DNA from: Actinomycetota bacterium
GTDB taxonomy: Bacteria; Actinomycetota; Thermoleophilia; Solirubrobacterales; 70-9
Assembly: GCA_018268675.1 (NCBI GenBank)
Contig: JAFDWB010000005.1
Span: forward strand, 62,001 to 126,000
DNA length: 64,000 nt
Reading direction: 5' to 3'
Of the stretch, positions 57,217-64,000 are shown in pieces (within the stretch, counting starts at the first letter, position 1; every line of letters begins with the position of its first letter). Made by a program: the position numbers and the translations under genes. The notes beneath the pieces were generated by a model, which had not been told where the DNA came from, did not search any database, and saw nothing but the letters and a program-made list of their open reading frames with translations.

Positions 57217-58638
57217 ATGGAGACCGAATTCGACGTGATCGTGATCGGCGCCGGGCCGGCCGGGGAGGTGCTGGCCGGCCGGGTGGCAGAGCGCCGCGAC
57301 ATGAGCGTCGCGATCGTCGAGCGCGAGCTGGTCGGTGGCGAGTGCTCCTTCTACGCCTGCATGCCGTCCAAGGCGCTGCTGCGGCCGGCCGAGGTGCTCG
57401 CCGAGGTCGCCCGCGTGCCCGGCGCCGCAGAGGCAGCGGGCGGGCCGCTCGATGTGGCGGCGGTGCTGCGGCGTCGTGACGAGATCGTCGGCCACCTGCG
57501 CGACGACCGTCAGCTCCCCTGGCTGGAAGAGCGTGGAGTCGAGCTGATCCGCGGCCACGCCCGGCTCGAGGGCGAGCGGCGGGTGCGGGTCGGCGCGGAC
57601 ACCCTGATGGCACGCGAGGCGGTCGTGATCGCGGTCGGCAGCGGCGCCCTCGTCCCGCCGATCCCCGGGCTGGCCGAGGCGGCCGCCTGGTCGAACCGCG
57701 AGATCACCACCGCGGGCAAGGCCCCGGAGAGCCTCGTCGTGCTCGGCGGCGGCGTGGTCGGCGTCGAGATGGCGCAGGCGTGGTCGTCGCTCGGCACGCA
57801 GGTGACGGTGATCGAGGCGATGGACGGGCTCTTGCCGCGCGAGGAGCCCTTTGCCGGGGAGGAGTTGCGGGCCGCCCTCGAAGAGCACGACATCGAGGTC
57901 CGGGTCGGGGCACGCGCCGCAGTGGTCGGCCGCGCGGGCGACGGCTACGCGGTGCGCCTCGAGAGTGGTGAGGTCGTCGGCGGCGAGCGGCTGCTCGTCG
58001 CGGTCGGACGACGGCCGCTGACCGCCGACCTCGGCCTGGAGGCGGTCGGTCTCGAGCCCGGCCGCTACCTCGAGGTCGACGACGCCCTGCGGGTCGGCGG
58101 CCGCGAGTGGCTCTACGCGGTGGGTGACGTGAACGGGCGCTCGCTGCTCACCCACTCGGGCAAGTACCAGGCCCGCGTCGCCGCCGACAACATCCTCGGC
58201 TCCGACCGGATCGCGGTGGCGGACGGAGCCGGCGCGCCGCGCGTCGTCTTCACCGACCCCCAGGTGGCCGCCGTCGGGCACACGTTGCAGACGGCGCTCG
58301 CCGCGGAGATCGCCGCCGAGGCAATCGACCTGCCCACCGCGGGCACCGCCGGCGCCTCCTTCCACGGCCGCGGCGCCCCCGGCACCACCCGGTTCGTCCT
58401 CGACCGCGAGCGCGAGGTGCTGGTCGGCGTGACCTTCGTCGGTCCCGAGGTCGCCGACCTGTTGCACGCGGCGACGATCGCGATCGCCGCCGAGGTGCCG
58501 ATCGCGTCCCTGGCCGACGCGGTGCCGGCGTTCCCCACCCGCAGCGAGCTGTGGCTGAAGTTCATCGAAGCCCACGAGCGCGAGCGCCTCGCCCCGCCGC
58601 GAGGCGCGCAGCTCGTCGGCGCCGGGGGGCCGGCATGA
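57217..58638 (+). CDS. FAD-dependent disulfide reductase, second GGEC type
   Basis: A 473-residue flavoprotein closely related to the one at 30655: GAGPAGEVLAGRV, GGECSFYACMPSKALL (Cys 43 and 48), LGGGVVGVEMAQAWSSLGT, VGDVNGRSLLTHSGKYQ. The C-terminal His is again missing (AFPTRSELWLKFIEAH). ATG 57217 has GGAGCAG upstream. Its stop overlaps the DUF427 gene by 4 bp. Three such reductases in 28 kb suggests several low-molecular-weight thiols or carriers are handled. Confidence 0.88.
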   Translation: METEFDVIVIGAGPAGEVLAGRVAERRDMSVAIVERELVGGECSFYACMPSKALLRPAEVLAEVARVPGAAEAAGGPLDVAAVLRRRDEIVGHLRDDRQLPWLEERGVELIRGHARLEGERRVRVGADTLMAREAVVIAVGSGALVPPIPGLAEAAAWSNREITTAGKAPESLVVLGGGVVGVEMAQAWSSLGTQVTVIEAMDGLLPREEPFAGEELRAALEEHDIEVRVGARAAVVGRAGDGYAVRLESGEVVGGERLLVAVGRRPLTADLGLEAVGLEPGRYLEVDDALRVGGREWLYAVGDVNGRSLLTHSGKYQARVAADNILGSDRIAVADGAGAPRVVFTDPQVAAVGHTLQTALAAEIAAEAIDLPTAGTAGASFHGRGAPGTTRFVLDREREVLVGVTFVGPEVADLLHAATIAIAAEVPIASLADAVPAFPTRSELWLKFIEAHERERLAPPRGAQLVGAGGPA

Positions 58639-59024
58639 GCCCGCTGGGCACGGCGATCCGGCGGTTGCTCGGTGGCACCGAAGTCGAGGGTTCCGCGGAG
58701 CGGGGAACCGCCGATGACGGCGCCGTGCAGGCGGTCTGGAACGGCGCCGTGCTGGCCGAGAGCGAGCACACCGTGGTGGTCGAGGGCAACCACTACTTCC
58801 CGCCCGAGGACGTCGACTTCGACAACCTCGAACCGAGCGGGCGGCGGACGGTCTGCCCGTGGAAGGGCGTCGCGAGCTACCACGACGTCGTCGTCGATGG
58901 ACACCGCAACCGCGCCGCCGCCTGGTACTACGCCGACCCGAGTCCAGCGGCGGCGGAGATCCGCGACCACGTCGCCTTCTGGCACGGAGTCGAGGTGAGG
59001 CGGGCGCCCGCAGAGGGCACCTGA
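58635..59024 (+). CDS. DUF427 domain protein, copy 2
   Basis: A 129-residue protein with a 30-residue extension, then the DUF427 domain (VQAVWNGAVLAESEHTVVVEGNHYFPPEDV, RTVCPWKGVASYHDVVVDG, EIRDHVAFWHGVEV). It is 4-bp coupled to the disulfide reductase, giving the first hint that DUF427 may act with a flavin reductase. It keeps the CPWKG segment found in copy 1, whose Cys could be redox active. Confidence 0.85.
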   Translation: MSPLGTAIRRLLGGTEVEGSAERGTADDGAVQAVWNGAVLAESEHTVVVEGNHYFPPEDVDFDNLEPSGRRTVCPWKGVASYHDVVVDGHRNRAAAWYYADPSPAAAEIRDHVAFWHGVEVRRAPAEGT

Positions 59025-59184
59025 ATCGACAAGCCGTGGCCGGCGAGGCCTGGTAGCGGCTTGAAGCGGCTCACGCGAGTGCTCGCACTGGGGGTTGATC
59101 CCGGCCGAGGTATTACCCACCGCGGCCGACGTTGCCGAGCGATAGGCCGGCGACGGCCGCGACGAAGTTCCTCGCCGTCGGGGC

Positions 59185-59808
59185 CTATAGAGCCGAGGCC
59201 AGTGAGGGGGATTCCTCGACGACCTCGGTTAGTCGGACGAAGTAAGGAGGCGCCAGCTTCGCCCGCATCGCAACCCGATAACGCAGGTCCGACCGGGGTT
59301 GCCCCGTCAGCGCCTGCACCACCGCGGTCACCTGTGAGACGCCGAGCGGATTGCCGCTGAGGAGGTTCCGTAACGCGAGGAAGTCGAGCTCCGCGTCGGC
59401 GAGATCGATCGACAGCGGCTCCGATGAGGCGCAGACCAAGGCGTAGTGGGCCCGGGAGGGTCCACTAGGCGCCCCGCCACTGGTCACCCGTGCCGCAGGC
59501 GGCAGTTCGAACCGCCCACCGTCGAGACCGTGTCCAGCGCGCCAGGCGAATCGAGCGGCGGGAGCACGATCGACCGCGCGGGGCCGGCCCTTGATCGGAC
59601 TGAACAGCACCTCCGGCCGGTCGCAGTGTTCGAGCAGCGCCACCAGCCCGGGCGCCACCGAGTTGCCGATGCCCCAGAAGAAGACGCCGTCGTTGTCCTG
59701 GCGTTCGCTCTCCTTCCGCTCGAGGATCTCCTCGATGGTCTCCCCGGCCTCGGTCCCGAACCGCGTCCAACAGAAGGCATCGGGGATCACTTGCACGCGA
59801 CTCGGCAC
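59185..59808 (-). CDS. Unrecognised protein, cassette family X, copy 1
   Basis: A 207-residue protein starting near FCWTRFGTEAGETIEEILERK, then GVFFWGIGNSVAPGLVALLE, EVLFSPIKGRPRA and, at the end, YRVAMRAKLAPPYFVRLTEV. The start shares the pattern G-x5-E-[ST]-[IL]-EEI-[IL]-ERK-x2-E plus a following W-G-x-G with the protein at 61844, so they are probably distant relatives. I do not know a function. Its ATG (59808) is 22 bp from the divergent XRE gene. Confidence 0.72.
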   Translation of the reverse strand: MPSRVQVIPDAFCWTRFGTEAGETIEEILERKESERQDNDGVFFWGIGNSVAPGLVALLEHCDRPEVLFSPIKGRPRAVDRAPAARFAWRAGHGLDGGRFELPPAARVTSGGAPSGPSRAHYALVCASSEPLSIDLADAELDFLALRNLLSGNPLGVSQVTAVVQALTGQPRSDLRYRVAMRAKLAPPYFVRLTEVVEESPSLASAL

Positions 59809-59830
59809 CTGATGAATACTAATGAATTAA
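59809..59830. promoter_or_regulatory. 22-bp divergent control region of the cassette
   Basis: Between the divergent genes lies only GATGAATACTAATGAATTAA, AT-rich in a GC-rich context, with repeated ATGAAT/AATGAAT. Both promoters must extend into or across the coding starts, so the XRE protein probably represses both genes from here. Confidence 0.45.
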
Positions 59831-60148
59831 ATGGACGTCTCGGTCGAACTCAAGGCGCTCCTAGATCGTGTCGGGATTAGCCAAGCTGAGCTGGCGCGTA
59901 GGGCCGGAGTAAGCCAACCAACCGTATCGAGAGCCATGAAGCGCGCGCCCGCACGGAAGAGTGATAGTTACGCCCGATTATGCAACTACATTCGACAAGA
60001 GTCGAACGAGATCCCCCTGCCCGGCCCGGCCTGTGACGCGCTCGCGGAAATCTGGGACGGTTCACCTACTCAGGCCGAGGCCCTGGCCGCACTGATCAGG
60101 GCCGCGGGGGATCTGAGCCGGGCCGGAGCGACCGAGGACAGCCCATGA
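59831..60148 (+). CDS. XRE-family HTH regulator
   Basis: A 105-residue protein with an N-terminal Cro/C1 HTH: ELKALLDRVGISQAELARRAGVSQPTVSRAMKRAPARKS. The C-terminal half (DALAEIWDGSPTQAEALAALIRAAGDL) is helical and may dimerise or bind the peptidase. Lower-GC codons at the start differ from its neighbours. The stop overlaps the ImmA/IrrE gene by 4 bp, the usual regulator-peptidase pairing. Confidence 0.87.
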   Translation: MDVSVELKALLDRVGISQAELARRAGVSQPTVSRAMKRAPARKSDSYARLCNYIRQESNEIPLPGPACDALAEIWDGSPTQAEALAALIRAAGDLSRAGATEDSP

Positions 60149-61167
60149 CCAGCCCGACGAGCAGAGAACTGAAAGATCGCCTCGGCGCACTCGGGATGAG
60201 CGCCGACGTGGTCGACGCCGTCTGGCCGGCGTGGTGGAGCGATGAGGCCGAGGGATCACCCTCGGCGCGGACCGAGCTTCGTTTCGGAGTGTCGAGGCGG
60301 CTCGGGATCGACCCTCGCTCGCTCCTCGGTGCAGACGAGGAGCCTCGGTTCCTCTGGGGCGGCCACGAGGCGCGATTCAAGAACCTCTCCGACGCAAGCG
60401 AGGTGGAGCGCACCGGCCTCACCTCCTTCGGCCGAGCAGTCGCCTCAATCCTGCTGCAGGCCACTCCTCCGGCATCTCGGGGCATCGGCGGCACCGCCGC
60501 GCAGACGCTGAGGGACGCGATCCTCGCCGGCGGACGGCAGTTCGTCGACCTGCAGAGCCTTCTGACGGTGTGCTGGGGGGTCGGGATACCCGTGATCTAT
60601 CTACGCGTCTTCCCGTGGTCGGCGAAGAGGATGGCCGCCATGACCGTCAGGGTCGGCGAGCGCTCCGCGATCCTGCTCGGGCGCGATTCCGAATTCCCCG
60701 CCCCCGTTGCTTTTTATCTCGCTCACGAGATGGGTCACATCGGCCTGGACCATCTTTCGCCCGGTGAGGCGATCGTCAACTTCGATCCCTCCGAGCGGGC
60801 ACTCGACCCCGCCGACGAGGAGGAGAGCAAAGCCGACCGTTTCGCCATCGAGCTCCTCACCGGACGACCGGATCTGGAGGTCACCGAAGCCGAGGACAGC
60901 GCCGCCGCGAGCCCCGGGGGGCTCGCCGACGTCGTGCGTCAGGAGGGGCCCGGTCTCCACATCGAGCCTGGGACCCTCGCCCTCTGCTTCGGTTACTCGA
61001 CCCAGAATTGGGAGGCGGCGTTTGGTGCCCTCAAGGCGATCTATGCCTCACCGGCTCCCGCCTGGGCGGCCGTGAACGCGGTGGCGAGCTCCCAGCTGCA
61101 ATTCGATTCCGTCCCCCACGATGCCTCACGCTTCCTGACGGCCGTCCTCGGCAGTCCGACCGAGTAG
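60145..61167 (+). CDS. ImmA/IrrE family metallopeptidase
   Basis: A 340-residue protein. About 170 residues of helical N-terminus precede the zinc-peptidase core VAFYLAHEMGHIGLDHL (HExxH at about residue 194) and DEEESKADRFAIELL, whose Glu is the third ligand. Enzymes of this family cut XRE-type repressors after a damage or phage signal. The long N-terminal region may sense the signal. It is preceded by the XRE gene and followed by a putative toxin. Confidence 0.86.
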   Translation: MTSPTSRELKDRLGALGMSADVVDAVWPAWWSDEAEGSPSARTELRFGVSRRLGIDPRSLLGADEEPRFLWGGHEARFKNLSDASEVERTGLTSFGRAVASILLQATPPASRGIGGTAAQTLRDAILAGGRQFVDLQSLLTVCWGVGIPVIYLRVFPWSAKRMAAMTVRVGERSAILLGRDSEFPAPVAFYLAHEMGHIGLDHLSPGEAIVNFDPSERALDPADEEESKADRFAIELLTGRPDLEVTEAEDSAAASPGGLADVVRQEGPGLHIEPGTLALCFGYSTQNWEAAFGALKAIYASPAPAWAAVNAVASSQLQFDSVPHDASRFLTAVLGSPTE

Positions 61168-61183
61168 GCCCGCCGATCCGCTC

Positions 61184-61834
61184 ATGGAAACCGTGGTCGA
61201 CAACGACCTGATCCTCAAGTCGGTCTCCTACGGGTTGGCCGGTGCCTTCTGGCCTCACGGCGACCCTGAGTCGATCGGCATCCTCGGCGCGGCGAAGTAC
61301 GTGGTCGGCCACGAGGTGGACCAGGCGCCCCTGAACCGTGGTGCCGACGCCGCCCGATCGGACCTGTCCGAGCTTCTCGCACGCTGCGAGGAGCTTGAGC
61401 CGACCGACGCGGAGATCGACCTGGCGGCGCAGATCGAGCTCTGCGGCCAGGAGCACGGCCTGGCGCTCGACAACGGAGAGAGCCAGCTCGCCGCGATCGT
61501 CGTGATCCGTAACCTTGCCGTCCTTGAGACCGGCGACAAGCGTGCGATCGAAGGCTTCGAGGAGGCCCGGTGCCACCTTTCCGCACTCGAGGCGCTCCGT
61601 GGGCGAGTCCGTTGTCTCGAACAGATAGCCAGACGGGCGATCGGGGTGGAGGAGGAGTTCGACGTATTTTTCGACCGCGTCTGTGCCGAGTCGGGGGTCG
61701 ACAAGTCGCTCAGCGTCTGCCTCGGTTGTTTCGGCGACTCGCCGGCCGATCGGGCGACCGCGGTCGAAGCCCTCGACCAGTACATCCGCGAGGTCCGGCG
61801 ATCCGCGCCGGAAATGCTGATCGAGGACGACTGA
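61184..61834 (+). CDS. Unrecognised protein, possibly PIN-like
   Basis: A 216-residue acidic protein. VVDNDLILKSVSYGL at the start resembles the first acidic strand and helix of PIN nucleases, and GILGAAKYVVG fits the second helix; later DGVDKSLSVCLGCF-type residues (VDKSLSVCLGCFGDSPADRA) are Cys-bearing. Other acidic PIN positions are not assigned, so the call is tentative. It lies 16 bp after the peptidase gene. With XRE and ImmA/IrrE upstream it is the natural effector of the cassette. Confidence 0.55.
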   Translation: METVVDNDLILKSVSYGLAGAFWPHGDPESIGILGAAKYVVGHEVDQAPLNRGADAARSDLSELLARCEELEPTDAEIDLAAQIELCGQEHGLALDNGESQLAAIVVIRNLAVLETGDKRAIEGFEEARCHLSALEALRGRVRCLEQIARRAIGVEEEFDVFFDRVCAESGVDKSLSVCLGCFGDSPADRATAVEALDQYIREVRRSAPEMLIEDD

Positions 61835-61843
61835 AGGCGACCG

Positions 61844-62419
61844 CTAATCGCGGACGATGACCGCGTAGGGATCGACGACCTCGGCCACCAGACCGATCGG
61901 CACGATCTTCCCCTCGGGGTCCTCGGGCCCGTCCGGCGGGCCGACCACCTCCAGGCACGCCTTGTCGACGCGACCCTGGATGTAGCGATCGCCCCGCCTG
62001 CCCTTGCTGTTTCCGACCGCAACCTGGGTCTGCGCCAGCGGGAGCTCGAACTGCTCCTGCTTGAGGTCTTTGATCGCGAGCGCGTAGCGCGAGCCGATCA
62101 CGTTGATCGCCGGGTCGATCTTCTCCCAGTTGACCCCGTCGACCGAAAATTCGGTCGCCCGCTCGGTGACCGCGAAGTGGTTCGACTCCATCGGTTCCAT
62201 GAAGAGGTGGATCTGATTGCCTTGCTCGACGGCCCCGCGGGCGAACGGCTGGACCATCGTCAGCGGATGGCAGGTGTTCCCTCCGTATCCCCAGAGCGCG
62301 AAACCGGCCGCGTCGATCTCGGCCTGCTTACGCTCGATGATCTCCTCCAGGGACTCGTTGGCGTGGGTCCCCACCTTCATGAAGAGGATGTCTTCGCCGG
62401 GTTTGATGATCTCGCTCAC
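61844..62419 (-). CDS. Unrecognised protein, cassette family X, copy 2
   Basis: A 191-residue acidic protein: LFMKVGTHANESLEEIIERK, FALWGYGGNTCHPLTMVQPFA, HLFMEPMESNHFAV, VIGSRYALAIKDLKQEQFELPL. The E-S-L-EEIIERK and ALWGYGG segments parallel family X copy 1 at 59185. It ends 10 bp from the convergent effector gene, and its ATG overlaps the methyltransferase-like gene's stop by 4 bp, so the two are co-translated. Function unknown. Confidence 0.7.
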   Translation of the reverse strand: MSEIIKPGEDILFMKVGTHANESLEEIIERKQAEIDAAGFALWGYGGNTCHPLTMVQPFARGAVEQGNQIHLFMEPMESNHFAVTERATEFSVDGVNWEKIDPAINVIGSRYALAIKDLKQEQFELPLAQTQVAVGNSKGRRGDRYIQGRVDKACLEVVGPPDGPEDPEGKIVPIGLVAEVVDPYAVIVRD

Positions 62420-63252
62420 TCCGGGGTCTCCAGCAGCTCGAGTAGGTACTCGGATTCGTGGGCCTTGCCGTAGTCGAGCCTACTGCGCTCCCGGACGTAT
62501 CTGACCCGGGGGGTCTTGTCGCGGCCGTAGAAGTTCCCGAGCCGGACGGGATCGTCGATCCGGAGGCTCTCGGTGGGACGCCTCCCCGCCGAGACAGGCG
62601 CCAGGAAGACGTTGCAGGACTGGAGGTCGGGCGCGTCGTCGAGGTGGTAGGAATGGAGCCGAGGCAGCATCCGCTGGACGAAGAATCCCTTGTCGACGGC
62701 GAAGGACTGAAGGCTCGCGAGAACTTCCTTCGGCCAGGTCAGTTCGGGATCGTCGGCGATCACCACGACCCCCTCGCCCGCGAACTCGGTGGCCTCCATC
62801 CCCCGCTCGACGAAGACCTTGACGCTCTCGCCCTGGTTGCTCGCCCCCCACGGCGGATTGGTGTAGAAGAAGTCGAAGTCGGTGGGCCCCGGGAACGGGT
62901 CGAGGCAGTTGTAGAGGACCGAAGAAAGGCCGACGATGCGCTCAGCGTCGGCGAACCGCTCGACCGAGTTGCACATCCTCTCGTCGAAGTCGAAGACCGT
63001 CACCTTCTCCGGTCCATAAGGAAGGATGTCCCGTTTTTTCAGGTAGGCGACGCAGATCGAGATTGCATCTCCGTCGCCGATGAAGGCGAGATGTTTGCCG
63101 TCGGTCCACCGCGCGATCTGCTCCGCCTGCATCACCATATCGCCGGCCTTCATGTAGATCTGATCGAACTCCCGTAGCGGGGCAGGCCGGTTCTGGATCA
63201 CGTCGGAGATCGCGTTCACGGCGGCACGAAGGTCGATCGCGGTCCCAGGCAC
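62416..63252 (-). CDS. Methyltransferase-fold protein, BpsA/DUF43-like
   Basis: A 278-residue protein with a Rossmann SAM/aminopropyl-type fold: HLAFIGDGDAISICVAYLKK (motif I), VTVFDFDERMCNSVERFAD (motif II) and a catalytic-looking FFYTNPPWGASNQGESVKVF. The GDGDAIS and D-F-D-E segments recall branched-polyamine synthase-like proteins, whereas NPPW is typical of amino-methyltransferases. No target-recognition domain is evident. ATG 63252; a longer start is not available. It is transcribed away from the window end and coupled to family X copy 2. Confidence 0.62.
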   Translation of the reverse strand: MPGTAIDLRAAVNAISDVIQNRPAPLREFDQIYMKAGDMVMQAEQIARWTDGKHLAFIGDGDAISICVAYLKKRDILPYGPEKVTVFDFDERMCNSVERFADAERIVGLSSVLYNCLDPFPGPTDFDFFYTNPPWGASNQGESVKVFVERGMEATEFAGEGVVVIADDPELTWPKEVLASLQSFAVDKGFFVQRMLPRLHSYHLDDAPDLQSCNVFLAPVSAGRRPTESLRIDDPVRLGNFYGRDKTPRVRYVRERSRLDYGKAHESEYLLELLETPE

Positions 63253-63403
63253 GAGCCGAGTTGTATATGGGTATGGCCGTACTTCAGGTAGCGCTCGAGT
63301 GCATTTCTTCTAATTTGCGGCGAGCTCCCGCAGCGGAAGACCCCGGAGCGCGGGAAGCTGCCCTTGTTTCATGCCGACAGACGCAACGAACGGGGGGAAC
63401 ACG

Positions 63404-63592
63404 ATGACCGAGGCTCAAGAGGAATTCGTAAAGCGACTCACCGCTTGTCGCGACGAGATCGTTGACGCAAGCGGCGAACTCGACGCGATGGAGGGCCACG
63501 GGCCTGGGGGCGAACATGCAATCGGGGCGGCGCTATCGGCCATCGACGCGGCTATTCAGATCGAGAAGGAATTCACCCCCCGTCCGGCGTGA
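63404..63592 (+). CDS. Small helical protein
   Basis: A 62-residue acidic, mostly helical protein (MTEAQEEFVKRLTACRDEI and IGAALSAIDAAIQIEKEF). ATG 63404 has GGGGGAACACG upstream; a longer start at 63371 lacks one. The codon use is less GC-rich than in the rest of the window, as for the XRE gene. No family is recognised. Confidence 0.5.
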   Translation: MTEAQEEFVKRLTACRDEIVDASGELDAMEGHGPGGEHAIGAALSAIDAAIQIEKEFTPRPA

Positions 63593-64000
63593 GTCATCCG
63601 GCCGAACCTCGCGCACCACCTGGGGCCCGAATAGGGACTTCTCGTCTGGTGGGGCGGACCGCCACTCCGGTTACATCGATCTCGACCTCCTCGGTATCCG
63701 GGATGTAGGTCCGATCCGGAACGTCGGCGCCGGCGTCGGCGTCGGGGATCGTCCTCCCACTACGTCGGTCGCGCGGATCTGGGAGGGAGACCGGCCTGGA
63801 TCGGCGACGGATCGCTCCTATGCGTGTTCACCGCCCTTGTCGGCAGGGGTTCGAAATCGAGCGGCGGAGCGAATAGCCACTCGCGCGCCGAGTGCCGTTT
63901 TGCGCATCGGATATACCCCGATTGCTACGGATGCGCGGGGATCTTCGTTTTCGTTCGAACCATCTCCCCCCGTCAATGGGCACTCGCGCCTTTGAGTGCC
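63593..64000. other. No supported feature
   Basis: The last 408 bases have lower GC and no frame with convincing codon bias. A plus-strand frame runs through but is Arg/Ser-rich and overlaps the small gene in another frame. GGGGTTCGAAATC near 63847 resembles a tRNA T-loop but does not pair as one. Confidence 0.5.

Noticed and set aside
63835-63870. tRNA-like GGGGTTCGAAATC
   Set aside because: The T-stem does not pair properly and no acceptor, D or anticodon arm could be built on either strand.
63462-63995. 177-codon plus-strand frame at the right end
   Set aside because: It overlaps the small helical gene in another frame, has random-looking Ser/Arg-rich composition and no ribosome site.
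1-64000. CRISPR arrays, rRNA or insertion sequences
   Set aside because: No regularly spaced repeats, rRNA-like conserved blocks or transposase motifs were seen.

Overview
The window is high-GC (roughly 70%) bacterial DNA, almost certainly from an actinobacterium of the class Thermoleophilia (Solirubrobacter/Conexibacter-like). The clues are GC-saturated third codon positions, near-leaderless genes, ArsR-type rather than MerR-type metal regulators, and the protein at 18247-18849, whose ALFVALGG-SYAA signal segment is typical of that class. I see no rRNA, tRNA, CRISPR array, integrase or relaxase. Region 1 (1-16717, all minus strand) is one 16-gene convoy of overlapping genes and looks like the conjugation module of an integrative/conjugative element. 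It encodes TcpC-, TcpE- and VirB2-like membrane proteins, a VirB4 ATPase, a TrbL/VirB6-like channel protein, a lytic transglycosylase-CHAP wall hydrolase, a TraG/VirD4-like coupling ATPase and a replication-relaxation protein. Cargo inside the convoy is two PP-loop (PAPS-reductase-like) proteins, a C5-cytosine methyltransferase, a relative of its C-terminal half read in another frame, and an amino-methyltransferase cut by the window edge. An ArsR-family regulator lies upstream. Region 2 (17359-23158) holds secreted or surface proteins (LysM protein, Ig-like repeat protein) and an ECF sigma factor fused to a zinc-finger and membrane tail. The sigma gene and the arsR gene share a near-identical promoter.

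Region 3 (23356-30562) is a patchwork: a hicAB pair, an ArsR/SRPBCC pair, a truncated-looking cation diffusion facilitator, two genes broken by probable one-base losses in G runs, a decayed paralogue of one of them, and a five-gene mercury/thiol operon (ArsR repressor, MerF-like channel, YHS-like double-cysteine protein, thioredoxin-fold protein, rhodanese-CBS protein).

Region 4 (30587-59024) is the most interesting part. Thirteen sites with the layout TGAAyCGT, exactly 13 bases, GGGTCyrA sit upstream of redox and stress genes on both strands. These include FAD disulfide reductases, a YnjBCD-like ABC transporter, a Met-rich membrane protein, TlpA/CcdA, two universal stress proteins carrying a CxxC, a radical-SAM protein, a glutaredoxin, a thioredoxin, a DUF427 protein, a lipoprotein-cupredoxin-sulfite-oxidase-like operon and a flavodoxin. 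Two ECF sigma/anti-sigma pairs also lie downstream of such sites. I read this as a self-controlled ECF regulon for envelope and thiol redox stress. Between these genes are a lone mraY and an ABC-2 exporter with a divergent TetR regulator.

Region 5 (59185-63592) has the layout of a small conflict or defence cassette: XRE regulator, ImmA/IrrE metallopeptidase and a possible PIN-like protein on the plus strand, flanked by two distantly related proteins of an unrecognised family and a methyltransferase-fold protein on the minus strand. The last 400 bases hold nothing I can support.
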